From contig USDK01000023.1 of assembly GCA_900553355.1 (NCBI GenBank), positions 1 to 40,479 of the forward strand: a stretch of DNA of 40,479 nt, given 5' to 3'. How positions within the stretch are numbered: the first letter of the stretch is position 1; every line of letters starts with the position of its first letter. The notes beneath the pieces were generated by a model. It ran no database searches, was not told where the DNA came from, and saw only the letters and a program-made list of their open reading frames with translations. Below are positions 30,616 through 39,233 of the stretch, piece by piece. Source of the DNA: an uncultured Lachnospiraceae bacterium. GTDB taxonomy: Bacteria > Bacillota > Clostridia > Lachnospirales > Lachnospiraceae. The position numbers and the translations under genes are program-made.

Positions 30616-31488
30616 ATGAAACACGGAATTTACTATGCTTACTGGGAAAAAGAATGGGCAGCGGACTATACATATTATGTCGACAAAGTGGCTCGTCTTG
30701 GCTTCGATATCTTAGAGGTAGGTGCGGCTCCTCTGCCAGATTACACAAAAGAGCAGATCCAGGCTCTTCGTGACTGTGCAAAGGCAAACAACATTGAACT
30801 TACCGCCGGATACGGCCCGACATATGATCACAACCTGGGCTCTTCTGATCCTGCGATCCGCAAGAATGCAAAAGAATGGTTCACCCGTCTTTTTGATGTC
30901 ATGGCGCAGCTTGATATTCATCTGATCGGCGGTGCTTTGTATTCTTACTGGCCGCTGGACTTTTCTCAGGGCGTAGATAAAGCCGGCGACTGGAAACGCA
31001 GCGTCGAAGCTATGCAGGATATCGCTCCTGTGGCAAAGCAATATGGCATCAATATGGGGATGGAGGTTTTGAATCGTTTTGAAAACCACATCTTAAACAC
31101 AGCAGAAGAAGGCGTTGCATTTGTCAAAGAAGTCGGCATGGACAACGTGAAAGTAATGCTTGATACCTTCCATATGAATATAGAAGAATCCAGTATCGGC
31201 GACGCCATCCGGACAGCCGGGGACTTACTCGGCCACTTCCACACCGGAGAGTGCAACCGTATGGTTCCCGGAAAAGGACGTACTCCATGGAGAGAAATCG
31301 GCGACGCTTTAAGAGACATCGGGTATGACGGCACCGTAGTCATGGAGCCATTCGTCACCATGGGTGGACAGGTTGGCCAGGACATCCATGTATGGCGCGA
31401 TATCAGCCACGGCGCATCCGAAGAACAGCTTGACAAAGACGCTCACGACGCAGTCGTATTCCAGAAATACATGCTGGATTGGAAATAA
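30616..31488 (+). CDS. dpe: D-allulose (D-psicose) 3-epimerase
   Basis: A 290-residue TIM-barrel epimerase that interconverts D-fructose and D-allulose, or other ketoses at C3, using Mn or Co. The ligands are E150 (GMEVLNRFE), D183 (MLDTFHM), H209 (GHFHTGECN) and E244 (VVMEPFV), at exactly the residue numbers of the characterised Clostridium cellulolyticum enzyme. The N-terminal MKHGIYYAYWEKEWAADY is near-identical to clostridial allulose epimerases. AGGAGG lies 11 bases before the ATG. It is monocistronic, divergent from a ROK repressor and next to a transporter, two polyol dehydrogenases and an FGGY kinase. D-tagatose 3-epimerase activity is also possible, as these enzymes are promiscuous. 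Confidence 0.93.
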   Translation: MKHGIYYAYWEKEWAADYTYYVDKVARLGFDILEVGAAPLPDYTKEQIQALRDCAKANNIELTAGYGPTYDHNLGSSDPAIRKNAKEWFTRLFDVMAQLDIHLIGGALYSYWPLDFSQGVDKAGDWKRSVEAMQDIAPVAKQYGINMGMEVLNRFENHILNTAEEGVAFVKEVGMDNVKVMLDTFHMNIEESSIGDAIRTAGDLLGHFHTGECNRMVPGKGRTPWREIGDALRDIGYDGTVVMEPFVTMGGQVGQDIHVWRDISHGASEEQLDKDAHDAVVFQKYMLDWK

Positions 31489-31498
31489 TTTTTTAGCT

Positions 31499-31542
31499 GA
31501 ATTGGGGACGGGGGATTTCTAAAAATCCCCCGTCCCCAATTC
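31499..31542 (+). repeat. GGGGACGGGGG hairpin element, likely also the epimerase terminator
   Basis: A perfect 20-bp inverted repeat (31499-31518 with 31523-31542) and 4-base loop lie 10 bases after the epimerase stop. There is no good T run, so termination would be weak. Its GGGGACG arm is shared with the element at 17873-17913, consistent with a dispersed palindromic repeat. Confidence 0.75.
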
Positions 31543-31582
31543 ACTCAGAAGGATATACAGTGTCTTTTGTTTTTCCATAATA

Positions 31583-31625
31583 AAAGGCCCTCCTATGAAT
31601 TAGATTTTTTCATAGAAGAACCTTT
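31583..31625 (-). terminator. Terminator-like hairpin downstream of the M24-like gene
   Basis: Interrupted stem AAAGG...TCTATGAA / TTCATAGG...CCTTT on the minus strand followed by TTTTATT. It would end the M24-like transcript after the reading-frame remnant. Confidence 0.45.
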
Positions 31626-31701
31626 CAGTTGCATATTTACAGAAAAAGTTTCACACTCACGATTTTATTAGTTGTTAAAGCAACAGCCCCTTCTCAATTT
31701 A

Positions 31702-31850
31702 TCAGGAATTCCAATATTTTTCTACTGTCTTCCTGGCCTCTTCTTCCTCCATGGAATACTGCTCGATTAACTGTGCGACTGTATCATTTTGAGATGCCTT
31801 TAATTTATGGGATTCTCGCACAAACGCTGCTATTTCTGTCCGCCCGGTAC
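31702..31850 (-). pseudogene. Reading-frame remnant without a start codon, unrecognised
   Basis: The minus strand keeps an open frame of about 46 codons ending ...EEEEARKTVEKYWNS then TGA, with a charged, coding-like composition (RTEIAAFVRESHKLKAS, NDTVAQLIEQYSM). There is no start codon or ribosome site, and the frame begins shortly after the M24-like stop. It looks like the 3' end of a decayed gene, perhaps with a small PqqD-like helical tail, but I cannot assign a family. The rest of 31489-31875 holds only the repeat, a hairpin and A/T-rich sequence. Confidence 0.35.
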
Positions 31851-31875
31851 AGCGGAACCTGGAAAATAAACAAGT

Positions 31876-32949
31876 TTATTTTTCCAAAATATCAGCCACT
31901 TCATAGTCCCCGTATGGTGTATCTACCACATGGCTCGGCCATTCTTTTGTCCGTGTAAAGGTTTCGATTTTGTTTTCTGCCAGGTAGGTGGTTTCTTCGC
32001 ATTTTGTTCCTTCAATCGTAGGATTCCATGCGAAGGCTTCTCCTTTAAATATCTGCCCCGGAGTGTCGGGTGTTACCACGAATTCACGGCATCCGTATCC
32101 GGTAGGTCCGCCCTGGTGATGCATCTTCCATTCGCCGTCATAACCGGCTTCCTGGTACAGCTCCTGTACTTTCTGAAAATATTCTTGATAGGACATGCCG
32201 TCTTTCATCATACACTGCATGCACGCGAAAATATATGCCGTACTCTCATATCTTTTCTTGATTTCTTCCGGTACCGGCCCAAAATATCTGATCCGGGTCA
32301 TGCTGATATTTAAGCCATATTTTTCGCCGCCCAGCACAACCATCAGACTGTTTTCAATCTTTTTATCCGTCGGCACGGGATGCCGGTAGTTCAGGATCCG
32401 CTCGTCAGATCCGACTAACACACAGTCCGGGCTGATGCCTTCTTTCAGACAGCGGCATTTCAACTCACAGGCCACCTCTTCTTCGGTCTGTCCGGGGCGC
32501 GCATCTTTGCAGACGCTTTCTACGATCCTGGCGCAGACCTGTCCGATTTCGCGATAGCGGCGAACTTCTTCCTCATCTAAATGCATCCGAAGCTCTACCA
32601 GCTGGCTCTGTACGTTTTTCGTCCCCGCAATTCCCGTATCGGAAACATAAGTCTTCCCTTCTGTCATCTTCTGCATATATTCTTCCATAGAAGTGTACCA
32701 GGGTACAAGGATCGTCTCTGCCTCCAGCGGATTCTGCTCCTTCGCCATCCGGGGCGCATCGCTGCTGTCGGCCAGGAGTTTTACATCTTCCCGGCTGACA
32801 ACATAATGCCCGATCCCAACTTCCGCATTGGTGCATACTGCATTTTTTGCTCCACCGCTGATCCAGGTAAAATTATCCCTCCGGCTTAAGATGACTCCGT
32901 CATATCCTCCTGCTTTCATCCATTCTCTCAATCTCGTTACGTGATCCAT
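31876..32949 (-). CDS. M24-family (creatinase/Xaa-Pro peptidase fold) protein lacking metal ligands
   Basis: A 357-residue protein with the creatinase N-terminal domain (to about 120) and a pita-bread M24 domain. Metal-dependent M24 peptidases need two Asp, one His and two Glu. Here the strand normally holding both Asp reads MVVLGGEKYGLNISMTR with neither Asp. The His region MHHQGGPTGYGCRE is kept, the first Glu site reads FAWNPTIEG with Asn, and the last Glu remains in CEETTYL. This pattern fits metal-free members such as creatinase rather than an aminopeptidase. It is downstream of a zinc dehydrogenase with an intervening hairpin. Its substrate is unknown. Confidence 0.78.
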   Translation of the reverse strand: MDHVTRLREWMKAGGYDGVILSRRDNFTWISGGAKNAVCTNAEVGIGHYVVSREDVKLLADSSDAPRMAKEQNPLEAETILVPWYTSMEEYMQKMTEGKTYVSDTGIAGTKNVQSQLVELRMHLDEEEVRRYREIGQVCARIVESVCKDARPGQTEEEVACELKCRCLKEGISPDCVLVGSDERILNYRHPVPTDKKIENSLMVVLGGEKYGLNISMTRIRYFGPVPEEIKKRYESTAYIFACMQCMMKDGMSYQEYFQKVQELYQEAGYDGEWKMHHQGGPTGYGCREFVVTPDTPGQIFKGEAFAWNPTIEGTKCEETTYLAENKIETFTRTKEWPSHVVDTPYGDYEVADILEK

Positions 32950-32981
32950 GATCTCATCTCCCTCGATATTTTATTTTGCGG

Positions 32982-33024
32982 AAAAGTCCGCCCTTTCCAT
33001 GCTCCATGAAAAGAACGGACTTTT
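32982..33024 (-). terminator. Hairpin after the zinc dehydrogenase gene
   Basis: Stem AAAAGTCCG (32982-32990 on plus) with CGGACTTTT (33016-33024), plus inner CATG pairing. The T run is in the stem, so it may be partial and allow readthrough into the M24-like gene. Confidence 0.55.
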
Positions 33025-33032
33025 GATCTGTC

Positions 33033-34097
33033 TTATTCCATCTCGTGGCAGACGCACACTTTTCCTGTTTTTCCTGTTGCGAATGCTTCAAATGCCTTGT
33101 CAGTCTCACGCAGCGGGAAGCGATGGGTGATGATCTGACTCGGATGTATTTTCTTGCGGTCTAAGAGTTCTACCAGCTTCTCCATATTTGACACAGAAGT
33201 CACCCAGGATCCGTGGAGCGTCAGGTTCTTATGTAGCAGGAGCGGACTTGGCTCAAAGGTCACAGTTCCCTGCTCGCCTAGGAATACCACGTTGCCCCAC
33301 ATTCTTGCAACTTCCAGACATCTGTGACGGCCGATGCTGCTGCCGGAGCAGTCGATAGCCACTTCCACGCCTTTTCCTCCGGTCATCTTCATAACATTCT
33401 CTACCATATCATCATCGCCCAGGAGAACTTCATCTGCACCGATTTTCTTTGCCATCTCCAGACGTTCCTCTGCAATATCCACCGCGATGGTCTGCGCGCC
33501 CAGAGCCTTTGCCAGGATTACTGCAGCCTGGCCGACCGGTCCCTGTCCCATGACCAGCACGCGGTCATTTCCGGATACATTGGCACGAAGCAGCCCCTGA
33601 TAAGCGGTTCCGAATCCGCAGGCAATCATCGCTCCATCTTCATAAGTCAGGAAATCCGGCAGATGAATGCAGGTGCTGACGTCTGCTACCATGTACTCTG
33701 CCAGCGCGCCGTCTCTCTGCCATCCATACGCGCGGCGCTCCGGGTTCTGGCAGTTGATGAAAAATCCCTTGCGGCACTCATCACAATATCCACATCCCTG
33801 GATATGGTAAACAACTACCCGGTCTCCGATCTTAAAGTCGCTGACGTCTTCGCCTACCTCTACGACCTGTCCGCTTGGCTCATGGCCGGCAATTACGTCA
33901 TCATATCTTGCTCCGCCCGTCTTGTCCGTGTGTTCATAATAAATGTATTTCAAGTCACTTCCGCACAGGCTTGCCGCTTTCATTTTCAGCAGCACCTGTC
34001 CCGGTCCCGGATGGGGCACGTCTACTTCAACCGCCTGGACTTTCGCACCGCCCGGCAGTTTCATTCCCAGCATTTTCTCAGGAATTCCAGTTTCCAT
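33033..34097 (-). CDS. Zinc-dependent medium-chain alcohol/polyol dehydrogenase
   Basis: A 354-residue dehydrogenase. Catalytic C45 (SLCGSD) and H72/E73 (AGHEPSG), structural C102, C105, C108, C116 and the cofactor motif GQGPVGQAA are visible. ATG 34097 follows a strong AGGAGG; the longer frame up to 34232 overlaps the AraC gene and is rejected. The AraC regulator is directly upstream on the same strand with a 109-base gap that has its own extended -10 promoter. It probably oxidises a sugar or polyol for the pathway controlled by that regulator; substrate unknown. Confidence 0.85.
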   Translation of the reverse strand: METGIPEKMLGMKLPGGAKVQAVEVDVPHPGPGQVLLKMKAASLCGSDLKYIYYEHTDKTGGARYDDVIAGHEPSGQVVEVGEDVSDFKIGDRVVVYHIQGCGYCDECRKGFFINCQNPERRAYGWQRDGALAEYMVADVSTCIHLPDFLTYEDGAMIACGFGTAYQGLLRANVSGNDRVLVMGQGPVGQAAVILAKALGAQTIAVDIAEERLEMAKKIGADEVLLGDDDMVENVMKMTGGKGVEVAIDCSGSSIGRHRCLEVARMWGNVVFLGEQGTVTFEPSPLLLHKNLTLHGSWVTSVSNMEKLVELLDRKKIHPSQIITHRFPLRETDKAFEAFATGKTGKVCVCHEME

Positions 34098-34148
34098 AGT
34101 ATCATCCTCCTCTTTTTTTGATGTTCTTATCTCCGATTTCTGATCTAA

Positions 34149-34177
34149 AGTATAGCATGCTTTTCTCTTTTTAAAAA
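34149..34177 (-). promoter_or_regulatory. Extended -10 promoter of the zinc dehydrogenase gene
   Basis: Minus-strand TGC-TATACT (-10 at 34149-34154) with only a weak TTTTTA at the -35 position, 17 bases away. Confidence 0.45.
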
Positions 34178-34206
34178 TTCCATATTTTATCCATTGATGG
34201 ACTATC

Positions 34207-35094
34207 TTACTCTGGATAAAAATAATCTCCATTCTGGTAATCCCTGGGAGACACCCCCACTACCTTCTTAAAAATACGCGAGAAGTAGTACTGATCTTCA
34301 TAGCCCAGAGCGGCGGCGGCCTCATAGACATACATCTGCCCGGACTTCAGGAGCTTACAGGCCTCCTGCATTTTTAAATGGATAAAAAACTCCACCGGCG
34401 ACTTTCCCGTCTGAGCCTTAAAGATAGCGTTCAGATAGCTCTTGGAAAGCTGCACCTCCTGAGAAATCTCCGCCAGCGTCAGATTTTTGTTCAGATTCTG
34501 ATACATATATCGGATCACCAGTGTCACATGCCGGTCCTGTGTCGTACTCTCATCCATTTTCTCCCGGAAATAAATTTCCGACAGGATCAGCGACAGCACC
34601 TGAGATATGTAGATAAAATTTCCTAATGTATAGTTACGCTCCAGCACCCGAAACAAAAGCTTAAAAAGAACCATCATCCGGTTGTCGCTGGCACGGGACG
34701 CCAGATGAACCACCCGGCATTCCTGCACCGGATAATAGGAAATACTCTCTCCCTTAAAATGGACCCACAAGATACTCCATGGTTCCGACTCATCCGCATA
34801 ATACCGGTGCCGCTTATGACGGGGAATACAGAACGCGTCTGAACGCCCCAGATGGTATTTCTGATCTTCTACTTCTATGATGCCTTTCCCTTCTGTGCAA
34901 TAGATCAGGATATACTGATCCGCCCCTTCTTCTCTCTCCCGGTAATGCTCCTTCGCCTTCGGGAAAAAGCCTACATCCGTCAGATACGCCGTCCGGATCA
35001 GCGGGTGCTCCATATATTCTGCAAACGACTCTGTCGGGACGATCAGATAGGTTTCATCCTGAAATCCCTCTGCTTTTCCGATTCCATCTGACAC
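34207..35094 (-). CDS. AraC-family transcriptional regulator with cupin sensor
   Basis: A 295-residue regulator. The N-terminal half (to about 150) is an AraC-type cupin sensor (QYILIYCTEGKGIIEVEDQKYHLGRSDAFCIP). The C-terminal half has two helix-turn-helix units: LTLAEISQEVQLSKSYLNAIFK and VYEAAAALGYEDQYYFSRIFKK, ending GVSPRDYQ. GTG 35094 is chosen because AGGAGG at 35103-35108 is 8 bases before it; an earlier in-frame GTG overlaps that site. Divergent from the DUF5107 gene and upstream of a dehydrogenase, it is probably the sugar-responsive activator of both. Confidence 0.88.
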   Translation of the reverse strand: MSDGIGKAEGFQDETYLIVPTESFAEYMEHPLIRTAYLTDVGFFPKAKEHYREREEGADQYILIYCTEGKGIIEVEDQKYHLGRSDAFCIPRHKRHRYYADESEPWSILWVHFKGESISYYPVQECRVVHLASRASDNRMMVLFKLLFRVLERNYTLGNFIYISQVLSLILSEIYFREKMDESTTQDRHVTLVIRYMYQNLNKNLTLAEISQEVQLSKSYLNAIFKAQTGKSPVEFFIHLKMQEACKLLKSGQMYVYEAAAALGYEDQYYFSRIFKKVVGVSPRDYQNGDYFYPE

Positions 35095-35123
35095 GTTTTT
35101 CACCTCCTGGATTCTTTGGGATT

Positions 35124-35152
35124 AATATAGCACTTTAGTGGAATATTGTCCA
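35124..35152 (-). promoter_or_regulatory. Promoter of the AraC-family gene
   Basis: Minus-strand TGGACA (35147-35152), 17-base spacer and TGC-TATATT (-10 at 35124-35129). Confidence 0.65.
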
Positions 35153-35194
35153 TGTTTTTATCGTTTATGCCATTTTCTCCACTGCCTGTCCGTG
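35147..35194 (+). promoter_or_regulatory. Candidate AraC-type direct-repeat operator in the divergent region
   Basis: TGTCCATG (35147-35154) and TGTCCGTG (35187-35194) are direct repeats exactly 40 bases apart. The first overlaps the regulator's own -35 box and the second lies about 57 bases before the DUF5107 start, where no strong -10/-35 pair is visible, consistent with an activator-dependent promoter. Confidence 0.4.
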
Positions 35195-35250
35195 ATATCC
35201 TAACCATAAGAACAAAAAGCGAACAGGACAGACAGGAAAGGAGAACTGTT

Positions 35251-38200
35251 ATGACAATGCAACGCGTACATGTATGGGAAGAAAGCGTAACCATTCCGAC
35301 CTATCCGGCCGCAGAACCGGAAAAAAGCCCGTTATTCCTGGAAAACCGTGCATATCAGGGAAGCAGCGGAAAGGTTTACCCTCTCCCCGTCACAGAAAAA
35401 ATATCAGACACAAAAGAAGATGTGGATTATCATGCCATTTACCTGGAGAATGATTATCTCAAGGTTATGATCCTGCCAGAGATCGGCGGCCGTATCCAGC
35501 GGGCATACGATAAGACAAACAACTATGATTTTGTCTATTATAACCATGTGATCAAACCGGCCCTGGTAGGCCTTACCGGCCCCTGGATCTCCGGCGGGAT
35601 CGAGTTCAACTGGCCTCAGCATCACCGCCCGTCCACCTATTCTCCGGTAGACTATTTCTATCAGGAACACGAGGATGGTTCCGCCACCGTCTATGTCAGT
35701 GAGATTGACAAGATGTACGGCACCAAAGGCATGGGCGCCTTTACCCTGTATCCGGATAAAGCTTACATTGAGATCAAAGGCCAGCTCTATAACCGCACAG
35801 ATATGCCGCAGACCTTCCTGTGGTGGGCAAACCCTGCTGTTCCGGTCAATGAATACACCTACTCTGTATTTCCGCCGGATGTGCATGCCGTCATGGATCA
35901 CGGAAAACGTGCCGTATCCACCTTCCCTATTGCCACAGGTGAGTACTATAAATATGATTATTCAGAAGGTATCGACATCTCCTGCTACCGCAACATCAAG
36001 GTGCCGACCTCCTATATGGCTGCCCACTCTGATTATGATTTTATCGGAAATTATGATGAAAACCTGGATGCAGGTCTTCTCCATGTGGCAGATCACCACA
36101 TTTCTCCGGGCAAAAAACAGTGGACCTGGGGAAACAGTGATTTCGGGCAGGCATGGGACCGCAATCTGACAGATGAGGACGGTCCATACATCGAGCTGAT
36201 GACTGGCGTATATGCAGACAATCAGCCGGACTTTACCTGGCTGAAGCCTCAGGAGGAAAAAACCTTTACCCAGTATTTCATGCCATATAAACATGTAGGA
36301 CGGGTGAAAAATGCCACAAAAGACGCAGCTGTAAACATGGAGCTTGAAAATGGTTCCTGCCATATCAAGGCCTATGCATCTGCACGCCATGATCAGGCGA
36401 CCATCCAGGTGTCAAAAGACGGCTCCGTCCTGTTTACTGATACAGCGACACTTTCACCGGTAGATATTTATGATGCCGACTTCCCGGTATCTTTCCAGGA
36501 TCTTTCAGGCTGCACGATTTCCATCAAAGATGCAGACGGCTCTGTCCTGGTTGCCTACACAGAAGCCGCGCCGGAACTTGAGCCTACTCCGGAACCGGCA
36601 GATCCCCTGCTTCCTCCGGAACAGCTGAAATCTACAGAAGAACTGTATCTCGGCGGTCTTCACCTGGAACAGTACCGCCACGCCACCTTCGCCCCGGAGG
36701 ACTATTATCTGGAAGGGCTGAAACGGGATCCTTCCGATATCCGGCTGAACAATGCTTACGGACTTCTGCTGTACCGCAGAGGAAACTTTGAGGAAAGTAT
36801 TCCTTATTTCCGGAAAGCAATTGAAAAACAGACCTGGAAAAATCCGAATCCATATCATGGTGAATGCTATTATAACCTGGGGCTTGCTCTCCATATGACA
36901 GGAAAAGACGAGGAAGCTTTCGATGCATTTTATAAAGCTACCTGGAGTTATGAAAACCAGAGCAGCGGGTATTACTGGCTGGCCTGCTTATCCTGCCGGA
37001 AGGGCGACTACCACGCCGCGCTGAACTTTATCGAGCAGTCCATGATCCGCAACTGGCACAATATGAAGGCACGTACCCTGAAAGCAGCGATCCTTCGGGC
37101 GCTTCACCAGGATCCGTCAGCACTTCTTGACGAATCAGCCGCCATCGATCCGCTGGATATGGGAATCCGCTACGAAAAGGCCCTTGTATCCGGTGAGATG
37201 GACAACTGGAAACAGGCCATGAGACGTCCCGCACACAACTATCTGGAACTGGCTCTCGATTATCTCAAAGCCGGATTCTATGAGGATGCATTTAAGATTC
37301 TCTCCGCATGCGAGGACGCTTCTCCAATGATTTCATACTATCTGGGATATACCTGCGAATGCAAGAAAGAGGCCGCCACTGCTAAAGAGTACTATCAAAA
37401 GGGTGAAGAAGCATCATCTGACTGCTGTTTCCCGAACCGTGTCGAGGAAGTTATCATTCTTTCTCATGCTATTGCCGCTCTTGAAAAAGCGCCGCGGGCT
37501 CATTACTACCTGGGATGTCTCTTCTATGACAAGAAGCAGTACGAAAAGGCAGTTCGCCACTGGGAGACATCTGTTCAGGAAGATCCAAAGTTTGCCATGG
37601 CATACCGCAATCTTGCCATTGCATACTACAACAAGGAAAAGGATATGGAAAAGGCTCTTACTTCCATGAAGAAAGCGCTGGATCTGGATCCTGAGTATTC
37701 CCGGTTCCTGCTGGAGTACGACCAGCTCTGCTCCAAGGCAGGCGTTTCCAACGAAGACCGTCTGGCACTTCTGGAAGAACGGGTCAGTCTTGCCGAGGAC
37801 AGAGACGCCCTGTATGTAGAATACATCACACTTTTGAACAATACCTGTCAGTATGACAAAGCGCTTTCCTGCCTGAGTTCTCACCGTTTCCATCCATGGG
37901 AAGGCGGCGAAGGCAAGGTCAGCACCCAATATCGCTACGCTCTGACCCAGAAGGCAATCCAGCTTCTGGAGAACGGACAGTACGACGAGGCGATCCGGCT
38001 GCTGGAGGACACAAAAGTTTATCCGGAAAACCTGGGTGAAGGCAAACTTCCGAACGTACAGGATAATATCGCCGACTACTATCTCGGTCTCGCATATGAG
38101 GCAAAAGGCGAAAATGATACCGCAAGAGAATGTTTCCTCCGTGCTTCTGTGGGATTGGACGAACCAGGAAGTGTGCTGTACTACAACGACCAGCCTTCCG

Positions 38201-38526
38201 ACACCATTCTTTATCAGGGCCTGGCCAATGAAAAGCTGGGACGTACCGCTGCCGCGCGCAAGTGTTATCATCAGCTGATTTCCTTCGGCGAGAAGCATTT
38301 GTTTGACAAAGTCGGTTACGATTACTTCGCGGTATCTCTGCCAGAGATTGAAGTATTTCCAAGCAACATCCAGGATCGGAACGACACCTACTGCCACTAC
38401 CTGATCGCTCTTGGCAATCTGGGGCTTGGCAGTCATGACAAAGCAGCTGATGAGCTCAAAGCTATTCTGGAAACGCAGCCCGGCTATCAAGGTGCAATCC
38501 AGCATCTTCTGATGCTTCAGGCATAA
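35251..38526 (+). CDS. DUF5107 protein with C-terminal TPR repeats
   Basis: A 1091-residue cytosolic protein (no signal peptide). The N-terminal ~370 residues form a DUF5107 domain, a galactose-mutarotase-like beta-sandwich that starts around NDYLKVMILPEIGGRI and contains GGIEFNWPQHHRPS, FLWWANPAVP and WTWGNSDFGQAWDRNLT. From about 470 to the end run tetratricopeptide repeats, for example IRLNNAYGLLLYRRGNFEES and AMAYRNLAIAYYNKEKD. Such a sandwich usually binds or processes carbohydrate, suggesting a sugar-active enzyme or sensor. ATG 35251 follows AAGGAG; the longer in-frame opening at 35146 covers the regulator's promoter and is rejected. It ends in a strong terminator. Confidence 0.85.
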   Translation: MTMQRVHVWEESVTIPTYPAAEPEKSPLFLENRAYQGSSGKVYPLPVTEKISDTKEDVDYHAIYLENDYLKVMILPEIGGRIQRAYDKTNNYDFVYYNHVIKPALVGLTGPWISGGIEFNWPQHHRPSTYSPVDYFYQEHEDGSATVYVSEIDKMYGTKGMGAFTLYPDKAYIEIKGQLYNRTDMPQTFLWWANPAVPVNEYTYSVFPPDVHAVMDHGKRAVSTFPIATGEYYKYDYSEGIDISCYRNIKVPTSYMAAHSDYDFIGNYDENLDAGLLHVADHHISPGKKQWTWGNSDFGQAWDRNLTDEDGPYIELMTGVYADNQPDFTWLKPQEEKTFTQYFMPYKHVGRVKNATKDAAVNMELENGSCHIKAYASARHDQATIQVSKDGSVLFTDTATLSPVDIYDADFPVSFQDLSGCTISIKDADGSVLVAYTEAAPELEPTPEPADPLLPPEQLKSTEELYLGGLHLEQYRHATFAPEDYYLEGLKRDPSDIRLNNAYGLLLYRRGNFEESIPYFRKAIEKQTWKNPNPYHGECYYNLGLALHMTGKDEEAFDAFYKATWSYENQSSGYYWLACLSCRKGDYHAALNFIEQSMIRNWHNMKARTLKAAILRALHQDPSALLDESAAIDPLDMGIRYEKALVSGEMDNWKQAMRRPAHNYLELALDYLKAGFYEDAFKILSACEDASPMISYYLGYTCECKKEAATAKEYYQKGEEASSDCCFPNRVEEVIILSHAIAALEKAPRAHYYLGCLFYDKKQYEKAVRHWETSVQEDPKFAMAYRNLAIAYYNKEKDMEKALTSMKKALDLDPEYSRFLLEYDQLCSKAGVSNEDRLALLEERVSLAEDRDALYVEYITLLNNTCQYDKALSCLSSHRFHPWEGGEGKVSTQYRYALTQKAIQLLENGQYDEAIRLLEDTKVYPENLGEGKLPNVQDNIADYYLGLAYEAKGENDTARECFLRASVGLDEPGSVLYYNDQPSDTILYQGLANEKLGRTAAARKCYHQLISFGEKHLFDKVGYDYFAVSLPEIEVFPSNIQDRNDTYCHYLIALGNLGLGSHDKAADELKAILETQPGYQGAIQHLLMLQA

Positions 38527-38540
38527 CTCACCTCACCAAA

Positions 38541-38580
38541 AGAAGCATCTGCCCGAAAAACGGCAGATGCTTCTTGTTTT
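38541..38580 (+). terminator. Terminator of the DUF5107 gene (bidirectional)
   Basis: Perfect 13-bp stem (38541-38553 with 38562-38574), 8-base loop, then TGTTTTC. The minus side also runs into Ts, so it can also end the convergent HAD gene. Confidence 0.85.
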
Positions 38581-38595
38581 CTAAAACCTGTTTTC

Positions 38596-39213
38596 TTAGA
38601 ACATCTCCAGCAGATCCGAAAATCTCCGGATAGACGGATAGTCTCCCTTTACCTCTCCAAACCCGTAGGAAGCGTACACCATCGGTATCCCTGCAACTTT
38701 GCAGGCCTGTGCGTCTCCTTCCGTGTCACCCACGTATACGGCGTCTTTAATCCCATTCCTGTCCATGATCAGGCGGATGTTTTCTCCCTTTGGTCTCTGG
38801 GTATCTCCAAAGCACAGGTGATCGATAAAATATTCGCCAAGTCCTGTATTTTTCAGGAATGCCTCAATATATCCGGACTGACTGTTGCTTACGATCATCA
38901 ATTGATAACGACGGCTTAGTTCTCTGACTGTTTCCGGCATTCCCTCATATAAGTGGCAGGGCGCCGTCTCGATCCATTCATTTTCAATCCGGTACAGATC
39001 CTTCGCCAGAAGCTCCTGTCCGGCGTCATCCAGCTCTGGGAATAGATCATCCATGATCTCATCCATCGGTTTCCCAAGTTCCGGCGTCATCATTTCTCCC
39101 GTCAGCCGCCGGCCGATCTGGGGCCAGCCCTCCAGCGCTTTATTCCAGGAATAAACAATCTCGTCTTTTGCATCCCACAAGGTTCCGTCTACATCAAAGA
39201 TTATCGCTTCCAT
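38596..39213 (-). CDS. HAD-family phosphatase (phosphoglycolate phosphatase/PGM-like)
   Basis: A 205-residue HAD hydrolase: motif I FDVDGTLWD, motif II VSNSQSG, the Lys in QRPKGEN and motif IV YVGDTEGDAQA; a four-helix cap lies between I and II. It dephosphorylates a small phosphate ester; the sugar context suggests a sugar phosphate but this is a guess. The ATG at 39213 is 4 bases after AGGAGG, whereas the one three bases earlier is only one base from it. It lies 20 bases downstream of rpiB in one operon. Confidence 0.87.
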   Translation of the reverse strand: MEAIIFDVDGTLWDAKDEIVYSWNKALEGWPQIGRRLTGEMMTPELGKPMDEIMDDLFPELDDAGQELLAKDLYRIENEWIETAPCHLYEGMPETVRELSRRYQLMIVSNSQSGYIEAFLKNTGLGEYFIDHLCFGDTQRPKGENIRLIMDRNGIKDAVYVGDTEGDAQACKVAGIPMVYASYGFGEVKGDYPSIRRFSDLLEMF

Positions 39214-39233
39214 CATTCCTCCTGTCCCAATCT

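Noticed and set aside
37414..38505. Minus-strand open frame of 363 codons inside the DUF5107/TPR gene
   Set aside because: It is antisense to clear TPR repeats, with no domain or start signal.
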